Shown: in pieces, positions 17,751-26,420 of the stretch
Layout of the letters: every line of letters begins with the position of its first letter
How positions within the stretch are numbered: position 1 is the first letter of the stretch
Assembly (NCBI RefSeq): GCF_016765615.1
Contig: NZ_JAESWA010000017.1
Coordinates: 372,001-436,000 of the forward strand
Length of the DNA: 64,000 bases
Source of the DNA: Clostridium paridis
GTDB lineage: Bacteria > Bacillota > Clostridia > Clostridiales > Clostridiaceae
Direction of reading: 5' to 3'
Notes under the pieces: generated by a model
The model's database searches: none
The model's input: the letters and a program-made list of their open reading frames with translations, nothing else
What the model was told of the DNA's origin: nothing
Made by a program: the position numbers and the translations under genes

Positions 17751-18513
17751 AGTTACTCTCCTTTATTCCTTTTCTATATCTTAATAAAACTCTTTCTAGC
17801 AGAACTCCTACTGAAAATAGAAGTAATCCTAGAAATGATAAAACAAGCACTCCTGCAAAAACTGAATCGGATTGTAGCATTCCAGCTACTCTCTTTACAT
17901 AAGTTCCTAGTCCCTTTTCTGCTCCTAACCATTCTCCTATAGTTGCACCAGCTATGCTATAAGTAGCAGCAATTTTGAAACTACTTAGAAAATTTGGCAA
18001 TACTGAATTCATATGAAGTTTCATAAATATTTGAATTTTACTCCCTCCTAAGGCCTTTAGTACATCTTCTAAATCTTTGTCAACACTATTTAATCCATCC
18101 AATGTACTTACAACGATCGGGAAGAAGCAAAATAGTATTACTACTGCAACCTTTGACCATATTGTATATCCAAACCACATAACCATAATTGGTGATAATG
18201 CGATTGTAGGAATTGTTTGAGAGAAAATTATAATTGGATATAATGTCTTTCCAACCCCTTTTGACGCATAAATTGAAAAAGCACAAAGTATTCCTATTAC
18301 AACTGATATTGCTAACCCCAATAAAGCCTCTCCTAAAGTTACTAATGAATGACTATATAGAAGCTCTCTTTGGGTATATAGTGCTTTTATAACATTCGAA
18401 AACTTAGGCAAAATAAACTTTGGAACGTTAAAATATGGAACTAAATATTGCCATGCCAATATAACTAAAATTGCAAAAATCAATGGGAATATATTATTTC
18501 TAAGCCTATTCAT
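17731..18513 (-). CDS. thiX: ABC transporter permease for a thiamine precursor (ThiX-like)
   Basis: A 260-aa inner-membrane permease with about six helices and the cytoplasmic coupling loop motif EDVLKALGGSKIQIFMKLHMNSVLPNFL, where the EAA-type helix contacts the ATPase. It belongs to the SsuC/TauC/ThiX family. AAGGAGGG precedes the ATG. The gene starts one base from the end of the ATPase gene and overlaps the lipoprotein gene by 20 bases. Substrate choice (pyrimidine moiety of thiamine) is inferred from the riboswitch and TenA. Confidence 0.85.
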   Translation of the reverse strand: MNRLRNNIFPLIFAILVILAWQYLVPYFNVPKFILPKFSNVIKALYTQRELLYSHSLVTLGEALLGLAISVVIGILCAFSIYASKGVGKTLYPIIIFSQTIPTIALSPIMVMWFGYTIWSKVAVVILFCFFPIVVSTLDGLNSVDKDLEDVLKALGGSKIQIFMKLHMNSVLPNFLSSFKIAATYSIAGATIGEWLGAEKGLGTYVKRVAGMLQSDSVFAGVLVLSFLGLLLFSVGVLLERVLLRYRKGIKESNYEIKKI

Positions 18514-19275
18514 TTACATTCCCTCCTTTGATTCTTCCAGCTTATCTAAGATGTTTAAAATTTGTCTTTTTAATTCAATAAATTCATTTGTTAATGTAGT
18601 TTCATAAGTTCTTGGTCTTTTAATATTAACTTCAATGGATTTAAGGTTTTTATAAGGTAATTCTGTACAAATTAGTATTCTGTCTGACAAAAGCAATGCC
18701 TCTTCTATATCATGAGTAATCATAAATACAGTATTTTTTTCCTTTTGGCATAATTCTAGTAACCAAGCTTGCATTTTCCTTCTTGTTAGGGCATCAAGTG
18801 AAGAAAACGGTTCATCTAATAGAAGTAATGACGGATTATTTACAATTGCTCTTAAGAAAGATGCTCTTTGTCTCATTCCTCCTGATAATTCATGTGGGTA
18901 TAGATTTTCCGTTCCTTTTAGATTAAAGCTATCAAAATATGTAGCTGCCTTTTTTCTTGCTTCTTTTTTTGAATATCCATTTAACTCTAGGCCTACTGCA
19001 GTATTATCTAATATTGTTCTCCAAGGCATTAAGCAGTCTTTCTGAGGCATATATCCGATAATATTTTTACTATTATTATTTTCTAACTCTATACTTCCCT
19101 TAATAGGCTTCAGTAACCCTAGTATTAGTCTAAATAAAGTACTTTTGCCGGTTCCGCTAGGAGCAATAATAGTTACAAATTCATTTTTATCAATGTTAAA
19201 AGATAAATCTTCTAATATAAGCTTGTCTGTCTCTCTATATTTAAAAGATAAATTTTTAATTTCTAATGCCTTCAT
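18514..19275 (-). CDS. thiZ: ABC transporter ATP-binding protein for a thiamine precursor (ThiZ-like)
   Basis: A 253-aa ABC ATPase. Walker A reads APSGTGKST (the first glycine of the classic motif is Ala), the Q-loop lies in YMPQKDCLMPW, the signature is LSGGMRQRAS, and Walker B is LLLLDEPFSSLD followed by the H-loop ITHDIEEA. It belongs to the nitrate/sulfonate/taurine/thiamine-precursor class. It abuts tenA upstream and the permease downstream with no gap, so the four genes are one transcript. Its ribosome binding site is weak, consistent with translational coupling to tenA. Confidence 0.86.
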   Translation of the reverse strand: MKALEIKNLSFKYRETDKLILEDLSFNIDKNEFVTIIAPSGTGKSTLFRLILGLLKPIKGSIELENNNSKNIIGYMPQKDCLMPWRTILDNTAVGLELNGYSKKEARKKAATYFDSFNLKGTENLYPHELSGGMRQRASFLRAIVNNPSLLLLDEPFSSLDALTRRKMQAWLLELCQKEKNTVFMITHDIEEALLLSDRILICTELPYKNLKSIEVNIKRPRTYETTLTNEFIELKRQILNILDKLEESKEGM

Positions 19276-19944
19276 TTAAATTACCCAACCTTCTTTTTTG
19301 TAACATGCATCCCAAAACATATATTCATATTTTGACGATAGAATGAAGATTTCTTCTAATTTCTTAAGCTGTCTTTCAGGAAGACCTTCTGCTACTTTAT
19401 CCATTAAATTGATGCACCAATTAACTTCACTATTATACTCTTCACTAGCATAGGTTAAAATCCATTCCTTATAAAGTTCATGCTCTAAAGCCTTATCTTT
19501 TTTTGCTAAGCTTTTACCAATAAAGCTATAACTCCACATACAAGGTAGTAAAGCTGCAACGAGTTCAGCTAACGTTCCTTCTGTCGCTACTTGAAGCATA
19601 AATTTTGTATATGACAAATTATTAGAATTAGGTTTAGTATCCTCAAGTTCTTCCTTAGTTATGCCAAATCTTTTGGCGAATTCTATATGCCCGTCCATCT
19701 CTATACTTACAATATCATTTGCACATTTAGAAAAGTTCTTCATGTCTTCTAAGGAATCAGCTTTAACCATTCCTAGTGCAAAAAGTTTTATATAATCGAT
19801 TAAATAAACATAATCTTGTTTAATATAAAAACAAAACTTGTCCTCGTCTAAAGTACCATTACTCATATCTTTAAGAAATGGATGATCTAAGCATGAATCC
19901 CAAATATATTTTCCTTCTAAGTACAATCTTTCAGAAAAGTCCAT
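19276..19944 (-). CDS. tenA: TenA-family aminopyrimidine aminohydrolase (thiaminase II)
   Basis: A 222-aa TenA/THI-4 helical protein that hydrolyses aminopyrimidine products of thiamine breakdown to HMP for resynthesis. Visible family features are the conserved DHPFLKDMSNGTLDEDKFCFYIKQD-type opening (in two parts around residues 19-43), YLIDYIKLFALG, the catalytic-site Cys in ALLPCMWSYSFIG at about 132, and the late YASEEYNSEVNWCINLMD segment with the conserved Glu and Trp. Length is normal. AAAGGAG sits 7 bases before the ATG, within a TPP riboswitch leader. It is first in the tenA-ABC salvage operon. Confidence 0.93.
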   Translation of the reverse strand: MDFSERLYLEGKYIWDSCLDHPFLKDMSNGTLDEDKFCFYIKQDYVYLIDYIKLFALGMVKADSLEDMKNFSKCANDIVSIEMDGHIEFAKRFGITKEELEDTKPNSNNLSYTKFMLQVATEGTLAELVAALLPCMWSYSFIGKSLAKKDKALEHELYKEWILTYASEEYNSEVNWCINLMDKVAEGLPERQLKKLEEIFILSSKYEYMFWDACYKKEGWVI

Positions 19945-20050
19945 AAAAAAACTCCTTTCAAACAGTATTAGGCATACCGATCGAAAAGAGTTAATAATCT
20001 AATAGAATATCTACATATGAATAGACTTTTCCCATATACTACTTACTCAC

Positions 20051-20130
20051 TTCCCTTCGCTGGCATTACCCAGTGCAGGTTTAAAGGGTCTGAAAAATTT
20101 CATCTCAGCCATTACAGCTCCCCTAGTGCA
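20051..20130 (-). promoter_or_regulatory. TPP riboswitch (THI element) of the tenA operon
   Basis: Read on the minus strand, the conserved core is complete: CTAGGGGAGCTG, GGCTGAGATGA, ACCCTTTAAACCTG, then GGGTAATGCCAGCGAAGGGA. These are the sequences that bind the pyrimidine and pyrophosphate of TPP. It lies about 105 bases before the tenA start. I do not see a convincing intrinsic terminator between it and tenA, so control could be translational; the tenA ribosome site lies in the downstream leader. Confidence 0.95.
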
Positions 20131-20283
20131 CGCTAAAATTTTACCTCTTAATGATTATAATGTCAATATTCATAATTCTTTTAATTTTACTTTTTAAAAT
20201 TATAAGCGCTAATAAATACGTCTATTTACTCATTTATTCTAATATAATTGTATAAATTAATTATTTTGGAGATATTTAAGTTT

Positions 20284-21963
20284 ATGAATATATTAGATTT
20301 ACCTGGTCAACCTTCAAATCCTACAAATGAACAAAGATATTCACTAATAAGAAGTGACCTTGCTAAAGCTGGAAGGGAAGAAGATTTCAATAACATTATA
20401 AATTTATTAGGGCCCCCTCCTAATATTATAAATTATGCTTCTCATGGTTCTCTTAAAGGAAAGAAGGTAGGTATAATTGGTGGAGGACTTGCCGGAATGT
20501 CTTCTGCTTTTGAACTTAGAAAATTAGGCTGTGATATCACCATATTTGAAGCTAGAAATAGAATTGGTGGTAGGGTTTTTACTCATTATTTCGATGATGA
20601 AAAGAAGATTTATGGAGAATTAGGAGCCATTCGAATTCCAGTGACTCATGAAACTACCTGGCACTATATTAATCTTTTTAACCTTAATACCTATCCTTTT
20701 ATTCAGTATAATCCAAATGCATTTTTATATATACTTAATACACGACTTAGGAATAACCCAGAAGAAATTCAGAGAGTGCTTTATCCTAAATTTAACTTAA
20801 CTCCTAGAGAAAGAAGTACTCCTTGGCCTGAACTTTATAATTATGCTTTCAATTCACCAATAAAAACACTACCTCCTAATATCAGAACTGAATTATTAAA
20901 GATTCTTCCAGTTTATAATCCTAAGTATATTCCTTTATTAAATATTAGTGTACGCCAAAACCTTGAACTTTTAGGCCTTAGTAATGAGGCTATACAACTA
21001 TTAACAAGTGTTGATGCATTTTCTGGCTCTTTAATTGACGAGGCTTATAATGAAATATTACAAGAAAATTATCCAATATTTTTCCAACACCTATATAGAA
21101 TTGATGGTGGCAATGTAAATTTACCTTTAGCATTTTACTATTCTTTATTATCCCAAAAGCCTAAAGAATACGATAATATACCTAATGAGGCTTTAGGAAC
21201 TGTAAACTGGATAGGTGGATACTGGGTATCAGGAATTCATAAAAATGAGGCTGGTGATAAAGTTATAATTACTTATAAGAATAAAGAACTTACTGAAACT
21301 TTAAATGAATCCTTTGATTATGTTGTATGCGCTATTCCATTTACTACACTTAAAACTGTTGATATTGATCCAGTATTCTCCAATAGAAAAATGGAAGCAA
21401 TAAGAGAAATTGCATATGTAAATGGTCATAGAACTATATATTTATGTAAAAAACGTTTTTGGGAAGAGGATACTCCTTATGGTGGAATTAATGGAGGTAT
21501 ATCTTACACTGATAGTCCATTAACCACAACTCTATATCCTTCAGATCATATTAATAATCCAAATCCTAATGAGCCTGGGGTATTAGTAGCTTCATATAAC
21601 TTACATATGGATGCTACCAGCCTTGCAAACATAAGTCCAATTATTCATAATGACATAGTCGCAACTGAACTTGAAAAGCTTCATGGATTACCAAAGGGAT
21701 TTTTAAAATCTATTGTTGAAAAAACAATGTATATATCATGGGATATGGAAGAATGGTCCAGAGGTGCAGTTTGTCATATGAATGCCGGACAAAAAAGAGT
21801 TTTCTCATATGAAATTACGAGACCAGAATATAATAATAGAATTTTTTTTGCTGGTGAACATGCCTCTGTTTCTCATGGCTGGATGCAAGGCTCATTATAT
21901 ACTGGAATGCAAGCAGCAAATCAATTAGCATATTATGCAAACGCTGAAAAACACTCTATTTAA
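20284..21963 (+). CDS. Flavin-dependent amine oxidase / L-amino acid oxidase family protein
   Basis: A 559-aa FAD oxidoreductase of the monoamine oxidase superfamily. The dinucleotide motif VGIIGGGLAGMSSAFELRKLG (residues about 62 on) is followed by IFEARNRIGGRV, and the C-terminal FAD motif is RIFFAGEHASVSHGWMQGSLYTGM. The 55 residues before the FAD domain (LPGQPSNPTNEQRYSLIRSDL) resemble the N-terminal extension of L-amino acid oxidases. Oxidation of an amine or amino acid by O2 would be unusual in an anaerobe. GGAG lies 12 bases before the ATG at 20284; a TTG 12 codons earlier has no site. The gene is divergent from the tenA operon and closed by its own terminator. Confidence 0.85.
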   Translation: MNILDLPGQPSNPTNEQRYSLIRSDLAKAGREEDFNNIINLLGPPPNIINYASHGSLKGKKVGIIGGGLAGMSSAFELRKLGCDITIFEARNRIGGRVFTHYFDDEKKIYGELGAIRIPVTHETTWHYINLFNLNTYPFIQYNPNAFLYILNTRLRNNPEEIQRVLYPKFNLTPRERSTPWPELYNYAFNSPIKTLPPNIRTELLKILPVYNPKYIPLLNISVRQNLELLGLSNEAIQLLTSVDAFSGSLIDEAYNEILQENYPIFFQHLYRIDGGNVNLPLAFYYSLLSQKPKEYDNIPNEALGTVNWIGGYWVSGIHKNEAGDKVIITYKNKELTETLNESFDYVVCAIPFTTLKTVDIDPVFSNRKMEAIREIAYVNGHRTIYLCKKRFWEEDTPYGGINGGISYTDSPLTTTLYPSDHINNPNPNEPGVLVASYNLHMDATSLANISPIIHNDIVATELEKLHGLPKGFLKSIVEKTMYISWDMEEWSRGAVCHMNAGQKRVFSYEITRPEYNNRIFFAGEHASVSHGWMQGSLYTGMQAANQLAYYANAEKHSI

Positions 21964-21975
21964 TGAGTGTTTTTT
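21946..21975 (+). terminator. Terminator of the amine oxidase gene
   Basis: AAAAACACTC pairs with GAGTGTTTTT around the stop codon, followed by more T. Confidence 0.85.
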
Positions 21976-21979
21976 TATT

Positions 21980-22663
21980 TTAATGATTAAAAATATATCC
22001 TCTCTTTTTGGCCGCGATACTCTCATTAATATGCACTATATGATGCCTTAATGCTGGCATTAATATCAATCCTGAAACATTTTTTCTTCCCCAGAAGTCA
22101 ATTAACCAAACAGCTGACTCATCTTCTGACACTGCTTTTTTATCTATAACTCTTTGAAGTCTCTCTTTTGGAATCTTTCTCTTCATATCTGTGGTAGTAA
22201 GTTTTTTAATAATCTCTTCTGTTCTTCTACCAACTTCTATTCTATATCTTTTTAGTTCCTCTATATTTATTTGTTTGCTAAATTCTAAAATTTCTTCTTC
22301 TGTAAGTTCATTCCCAGTGTCATAAATCGTTGCATTAATATTTTTTATAAAATCTCCCCTGTCTATAACTTGCTCACTGTCATCAACTAATAAATTCATG
22401 GTTATGTCTTCTATTCTTGTAGAATGCCATATACCATAAGCAATAGTTCTACCTTTTGAATTAATTGCCGTACGAATTATCTCTTCATTTAACCCTTCCC
22501 ATAATTCATCCTCAAATGTCTTCTCATTCATATGAGACATACTGGATGCATGTACCGTGGCATGTAACTCTAAGCATAGCTTTATAGCTTCACTAAATTC
22601 ATCTTGCTTTAGTATTATACTTTTCAATAATTTCAACTTCTCATTCCAATTCTTTAACTCCAT
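21980..22663 (-). CDS. DinB-like helical bundle protein
   Basis: A 227-aa protein that looks like a DinB/DfsB four-helix bundle. Candidate metal histidines are in LELHATVHASSMSH, YGIWHSTRIED and ALRHHIVHINES, the three positions expected for the DinB His triad. Members range from thiol-dependent transferases (BshB2-like, mycothiol maleylpyruvate isomerase) to stress proteins; the substrate cannot be told. AGGGGG precedes the ATG. The next gene upstream is a MATE exporter on the same strand with a 23-base gap, so co-expression is likely. Confidence 0.6.
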   Translation of the reverse strand: MELKNWNEKLKLLKSIILKQDEFSEAIKLCLELHATVHASSMSHMNEKTFEDELWEGLNEEIIRTAINSKGRTIAYGIWHSTRIEDITMNLLVDDSEQVIDRGDFIKNINATIYDTGNELTEEEILEFSKQINIEELKRYRIEVGRRTEEIIKKLTTTDMKRKIPKERLQRVIDKKAVSEDESAVWLIDFWGRKNVSGLILMPALRHHIVHINESIAAKKRGYIFNH

Positions 22664-22686
22664 ATATACCCCCTATTTGTAAATAT

Positions 22687-24015
22687 TTATACATTATAAG
22701 CTCGTCTATGTTTTATGCACACTGGAACTTCATAAGCGAGCATTACTATCCACCCAAGCAAGCACGCTACAGCTATACCTACTATCTCCATTCTTGGTGC
22801 TAGTAGATATGAAAAAATAACCCTAGTTGATATCTGTAGGAATGTTGAAATTAACGTAACTTTAAAGTCACCCATTCCTCTGAAATACCCTTGTATACCG
22901 TTTGTCCAACTTGGAAGCAAGTAAAAAAATGCCATAAGTTCTAGATACTTAACTCCAAACTCTATGACTTTCGAACCCTTATCTGGAACAAATAAATTCA
23001 TAATATTATGAGCTCCAAAATACACAACTACCACAAGAATTGTCCAATAGATAGTTTCAATCTTCATTCCTTCAACAAAGACTTTTTTAACTCTCTCCTT
23101 TTTCTTAGCCCCTCTATTTTGTGCTAAGAAAGTTGTTAATCCATGTGCTATACTTTGCTGAGGTGTAAATGCAAAATCATCAACACGATTTACTGCATTA
23201 AATGTAGCTATAGCCTCTATACCTAGTGGATTTACTGCACCTTGTACTAAAAATTTTCCTACATATAGACAGGTTTGTTGCATTGCTGTTGCTGAGCTAT
23301 AGTTTATGGTTTTTCTCAAAAGAAATTTATCTAATATAAACTCATTTTTCTTAAAATGTAAAATTGGTATCTTCTTATAAACATACACTATACAAAAAAC
23401 ACTAGAAAGCATTTCAGCAACTACTGTTGCCATACCTGCACCAGCTACTCCCCACTTAAAAAAAACAACAAAAATTATATCCATAACTACATTTAAAATG
23501 GATGATATTATTAAAAATATTAACGGTGTCTTTGAGTCCCCAATACTTCTTAATGTTGAAGAATATATGTTATATAAAAAGGTAAAAATAAGTCCAAAAA
23601 ATATAATTCTTAAAAACATTGCTGCATCAGGGAGTATTTTTTCAGGAGTATTAATTAACCGAAGTATAGGCTTAGTAAGAATCATACAAATTATAATCAT
23701 TATGATTGTAAATATAAATCCTGCTATAAATGTAGTTGATACCTCTCTCTTAAATTTTTTAATATTTCCAGCTCCAAAATATTCACTCATTAGTACTGAT
23801 GCTCCCATACAGATTCCAACAATAAAGAAAATAACTATATTCATTATTGGGTTTGCAGTACCAACTGCTGCTAACGCATCAGTACCTACAAAGCGTCCAA
23901 CTATTATAGAATCAGCTGCATTATAGGTAAGTTGAAAAATATTACCTAATATTAAAGGGACTGCAAATTTAATTAAATGTTTTGAAATATTTCCGTTTGT
24001 CATATCTGTTGCCAC
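22687..24015 (-). CDS. MATE-family efflux transporter
   Basis: A 442-aa, 12-helix MATE exporter that moves cationic compounds out using Na+ or H+. The two homologous halves are visible: each has a family-type opening (PLILGNIFQLTYNAADSIIVG in the first, with the polar loop GTDALAAVGTANPI; SSATAMQQTCLYVGKFLVQGA and the matching loop in the second). It is closest to the DinF/NorM-like bacterial group. The start is GTG, with AGGATG 9 bases upstream; an ATG four codons later is too far from the site. The substrate is unknown. Confidence 0.9.
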   Translation of the reverse strand: MATDMTNGNISKHLIKFAVPLILGNIFQLTYNAADSIIVGRFVGTDALAAVGTANPIMNIVIFFIVGICMGASVLMSEYFGAGNIKKFKREVSTTFIAGFIFTIIMIIICMILTKPILRLINTPEKILPDAAMFLRIIFFGLIFTFLYNIYSSTLRSIGDSKTPLIFLIISSILNVVMDIIFVVFFKWGVAGAGMATVVAEMLSSVFCIVYVYKKIPILHFKKNEFILDKFLLRKTINYSSATAMQQTCLYVGKFLVQGAVNPLGIEAIATFNAVNRVDDFAFTPQQSIAHGLTTFLAQNRGAKKKERVKKVFVEGMKIETIYWTILVVVVYFGAHNIMNLFVPDKGSKVIEFGVKYLELMAFFYLLPSWTNGIQGYFRGMGDFKVTLISTFLQISTRVIFSYLLAPRMEIVGIAVACLLGWIVMLAYEVPVCIKHRRAYNV

Positions 24016-24108
24016 AATTAGTCACATCCTATTCAATGTTCCCTAACTATTTATAAAAAATTATAGGTCTCTTTTAATTGTAGCACAAATAAATTCTGTA
24101 ATAACAAT

Positions 24109-24638
24109 TTATCTATGTAAAATAAATTCATTATGTAGTTTCCAAGTGTTTTCTTTCCACCTAAAAATTGAAATATTATCAAAAAAGCAATCAAACTCAC
24201 ACGGAGTTAAATTAACAAAATTCCAAACTTCATTATATTTAAGTTGTAGATTTTTTGAAGCTAAAGTTACATGAAATATCTTATCTTTTCCATCCTTTTT
24301 ACTAAAATCTAAGTAAGGAATTTGAATCATCTTTTCGATTAATCTATCATGCATCCTCTTCCTTCAAGAGACATTAGTACCTTCATATAAATTACCCTGT
24401 CATTAAAATGTTCATATCCAGATAGTTTAAAAGGCTCTGCTTTTTCTTCTGCACAGAATACTTGAAATAACTCCTCTAGATCATTAATACTCCCCTCATA
24501 TTCAAAAGGTGCTTTTATAGTAAAGTGTGCTGGAAGCTTTGATGCTTTTGCTTTAAACTTATTCCTTATTTCCTTACTCAAGTTCTCGTTAAAGTACCCT
24601 GCTTTTCCTTTTACAACACAAACAATAACATATCTCAT
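24109..24638 (-). pseudogene. 2'-5' RNA ligase / LigT-like phosphoesterase, split by a frameshift
   Basis: Two overlapping frames make up one 2H-phosphoesterase. The upstream frame (start 24638, GGAGG 5 bases before) carries the first HxTx motif, AHFTIKAPFEY, and ends at 24339 with an out-of-character tail. The downstream frame (24354 to 24109) carries the second motif, FHVTLASK. The family needs both His motifs in one chain. Adding one base in the GAAGGAAGAGGATG region near 24350 would join them. It may be a true pseudogene, a sequencing error in an A/G-rich run, or a recoding site. An intact protein would be about 176 residues, the usual size. Confidence 0.72.
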
Positions 24639-24747
24639 ATAATCCTCCATGTACTACCACTGTATAGTTAGCTTTAAAATCCATTATTTATTATACCTAT
24701 GCATTGGTAAAAATATAAACTAATTATCACAGAATAAATACGTTAAA

Positions 24748-24775
24748 TTGTCTAATACTAACTACATATTATCAT
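24748..24775 (+). promoter_or_regulatory. Possible promoter of the DUF421/DUF4363 pair
   Basis: TTGTCT at 24748-24753 and TATCAT at 24770-24775 are 16 bases apart, ending 16 bases before the TTG start codon. The fit is moderate. Confidence 0.35.
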
Positions 24776-24791
24776 TATAGGGGGTATTAAA

Positions 24792-25520
24792 TTGAATGAA
24801 GGTTTAGTAGTTTTAGTTCGATCCATTATTGGATTTTTTACATTATTAATCTTTGCCAAGCTATTAGGAAAACAACAAATAAGTCAATTGGCTTTCTTTG
24901 ATTATGTTCTTGGAATTACAATTGGTTCCATTGCAGCTTCACTTACAACTGACCTTTCAAGTAGAGCTTGGCCACATTGGATTGGTTTATTAGTATGGGC
25001 TATTCTAGGCTATTTAATGGAATATATAACTATGAAGTGGAGATATGCAGCAAAGTATATTGAAGGTGAACCAACTATAGTTATTATGAATGGTAAAATA
25101 ATGGAAGCTGCACTTAGGAAAATGAAATATAGAGTTACTGATATTATGGAATTACTCAGAAATAAAGATATTTTTGATTTAAATCAAGTGGATTTTGCTA
25201 TTATAGAACCTAATGGTCAATTATCTGTGCTAAAAAAACCTGAATATGAGCCACTAACAGCTAAAGATATGAGTATAACTAAAACTTCAACTGGTATTAG
25301 TACCGAAATTATTTATGATGGAATATTAATACAAGAAAATTTAAGACAATTAAATAAAAGTAATAACTGGATAAATAAGCAGTTACATGCTCATGGAATA
25401 AATGATATTTCTGAAGTTTTTCTAGCAACTTTAACTCCATCTGGATCCTTATATATTGATAAATATAAGGATCACATAAAAAAAGTAACTTATATTGGAG
25501 ATTATAAAGGACCATATTGA
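24792..25520 (+). CDS. DUF421 (YetF-like) membrane protein
   Basis: A 242-aa protein of the YetF/YcaP type: three N-terminal membrane helices (RSIIGFFTLLIFAKLLGK, FFDYVLGITIGSIAASL, then WIGLLVWAILGYLMEYI), the conserved EGEPTIVIMNGKI motif and a cytoplasmic domain ending near TPSGSLYIDKYKD. The family is common in spore formers and its biochemical role is unsettled, with germination and membrane stress among the suggestions. The start is TTG with GGGGG 7 bases upstream. It is followed after 13 bases by a DUF4363 gene, a known pairing. Confidence 0.85.
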   Translation: MNEGLVVLVRSIIGFFTLLIFAKLLGKQQISQLAFFDYVLGITIGSIAASLTTDLSSRAWPHWIGLLVWAILGYLMEYITMKWRYAAKYIEGEPTIVIMNGKIMEAALRKMKYRVTDIMELLRNKDIFDLNQVDFAIIEPNGQLSVLKKPEYEPLTAKDMSITKTSTGISTEIIYDGILIQENLRQLNKSNNWINKQLHAHGINDISEVFLATLTPSGSLYIDKYKDHIKKVTYIGDYKGPY

Positions 25521-25533
25521 GGAGGAATAAAAC

Positions 25534-25899
25534 TTGAGGAAATTTTTTGTAAGATCTATCCCTATAGTAACAATTGCTCTTTTTGTATTAATAATGCTCA
25601 GTGGGAATTTTTTTAAAAGAATCCCAGTCCATAATATAACTATCCCTGGAGCTATTGATCTAATAATTAGTGATATTGAAGATGAAAAATGGGAAGATGC
25701 TTCTAAAAAGGTAGATCAACTATCAGCCTCTTGGGATAAGATGGTTAAAATTGTTCAATTTAGTTCTGAAAGAGATGAGATTAATTTATTTGATGCTGAT
25801 ATAGCAAGGCTTCGTGGGGCTATTATGGCTAAGGATAAGACTAATTCACTAATTGAACTTAAGGAAGCAAATGCCCACTGGGAAGAACTAGGACAATAA
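25534..25899 (+). CDS. DUF4363 family membrane-anchored protein
   Basis: A 121-aa protein with one N-terminal membrane helix (IPIVTIALFVLIMLSG) and a mostly helical, charged extracytoplasmic domain with two matching Trp segments (DEKWEDASKKVDQLSASWDK and ANAHWEELGQ). This matches DUF4363 proteins that sit beside DUF421 in clostridia and bacilli. The TTG start is well placed behind GGAGG. The function is not established; the neighbour suggests that both act together at the membrane, perhaps in the sporulation or germination programme. Confidence 0.8.
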   Translation: MRKFFVRSIPIVTIALFVLIMLSGNFFKRIPVHNITIPGAIDLIISDIEDEKWEDASKKVDQLSASWDKMVKIVQFSSERDEINLFDADIARLRGAIMAKDKTNSLIELKEANAHWEELGQ

Positions 25900-26003
25900 T
25901 GGATATTTTTATTTGAATAATAAACCCTCCCAAGTAAATAATAATCTTGTATTTTAAGATTTAAAAATCTAGTTGAATTTTGTACATAAAGGAGGGCTTT
26001 ATT

Positions 26004-26375
26004 ATGCCAGTAGCTATGAATATACCTGTAAGTTCACTTATTTCTAACGGAAATCCACATCAATCCTGTATTGATATTTGTTCAAAATGCGCCCAAATCT
26101 GTAACGAATGCCTCAACCTATGTTTGCACGAATCAGACGTAAAATCTAGAATTGATTGCATTAGAACACTTCAAGACTGTGCAGAGATCTGTACAGCATC
26201 ATCCTGTTTCATGTCTAGAGGAAGCGGAAGTATTAAAGAAATATGTAATCTTTGTGCAGTAATATGTGATAAATGTGTAGTTGAATGTGAGATGCATGAT
26301 GATCAGCACTGCAAATCTTGCGCTGATATTTGCAGGCAATGTGCTGATGAATGTAGAAGTGTTTCAAGTATGTAA
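26004..26375 (+). CDS. Cys-rich four-helix bundle copper-binding-type protein
   Basis: A 123-aa cytosolic protein with 20 cysteines in repeated CxxxCxxCxxxCxxC patterns (SCIDICSKCAQICNECLNLC near residues 28-47 and again in CNLCAVICDKCVVEC and CKSCADICRQCADEC). This is the pattern of four-helix Csp3-like copper storage proteins (DUF326), which line a helix bundle with Cys thiolates for Cu(I). There is no signal peptide, so it would act in the cytoplasm. AAAGGAGGG 8 bases before the ATG fixes the start. It is a single-gene unit with its own terminator. Confidence 0.85.
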   Translation: MPVAMNIPVSSLISNGNPHQSCIDICSKCAQICNECLNLCLHESDVKSRIDCIRTLQDCAEICTASSCFMSRGSGSIKEICNLCAVICDKCVVECEMHDDQHCKSCADICRQCADECRSVSSM

Positions 26376-26390
26376 TTATTATTGAACATA

Positions 26391-26419
26391 AAATAGAAGA
26401 GGGATTTCCTCTTCTATTT
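26391..26419. terminator. Terminator between the Cys-rich protein and GNAT-SnoaL genes
   Basis: AAATAGAAGAGG pairs perfectly with CCTCTTCTATTT; it serves two convergent genes. Confidence 0.85.
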
Positions 26420-26420
26420 G

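Noticed and set aside
20051-20130. A cobalamin or other riboswitch
   Set aside because: The complete THI-element sequence and the tenA operon identify it as a TPP riboswitch.
23498-23926. A 142-codon open frame on the plus strand inside the MATE gene
   Set aside because: Antisense to a full-length transporter gene; no ribosome binding site and no recognisable product.
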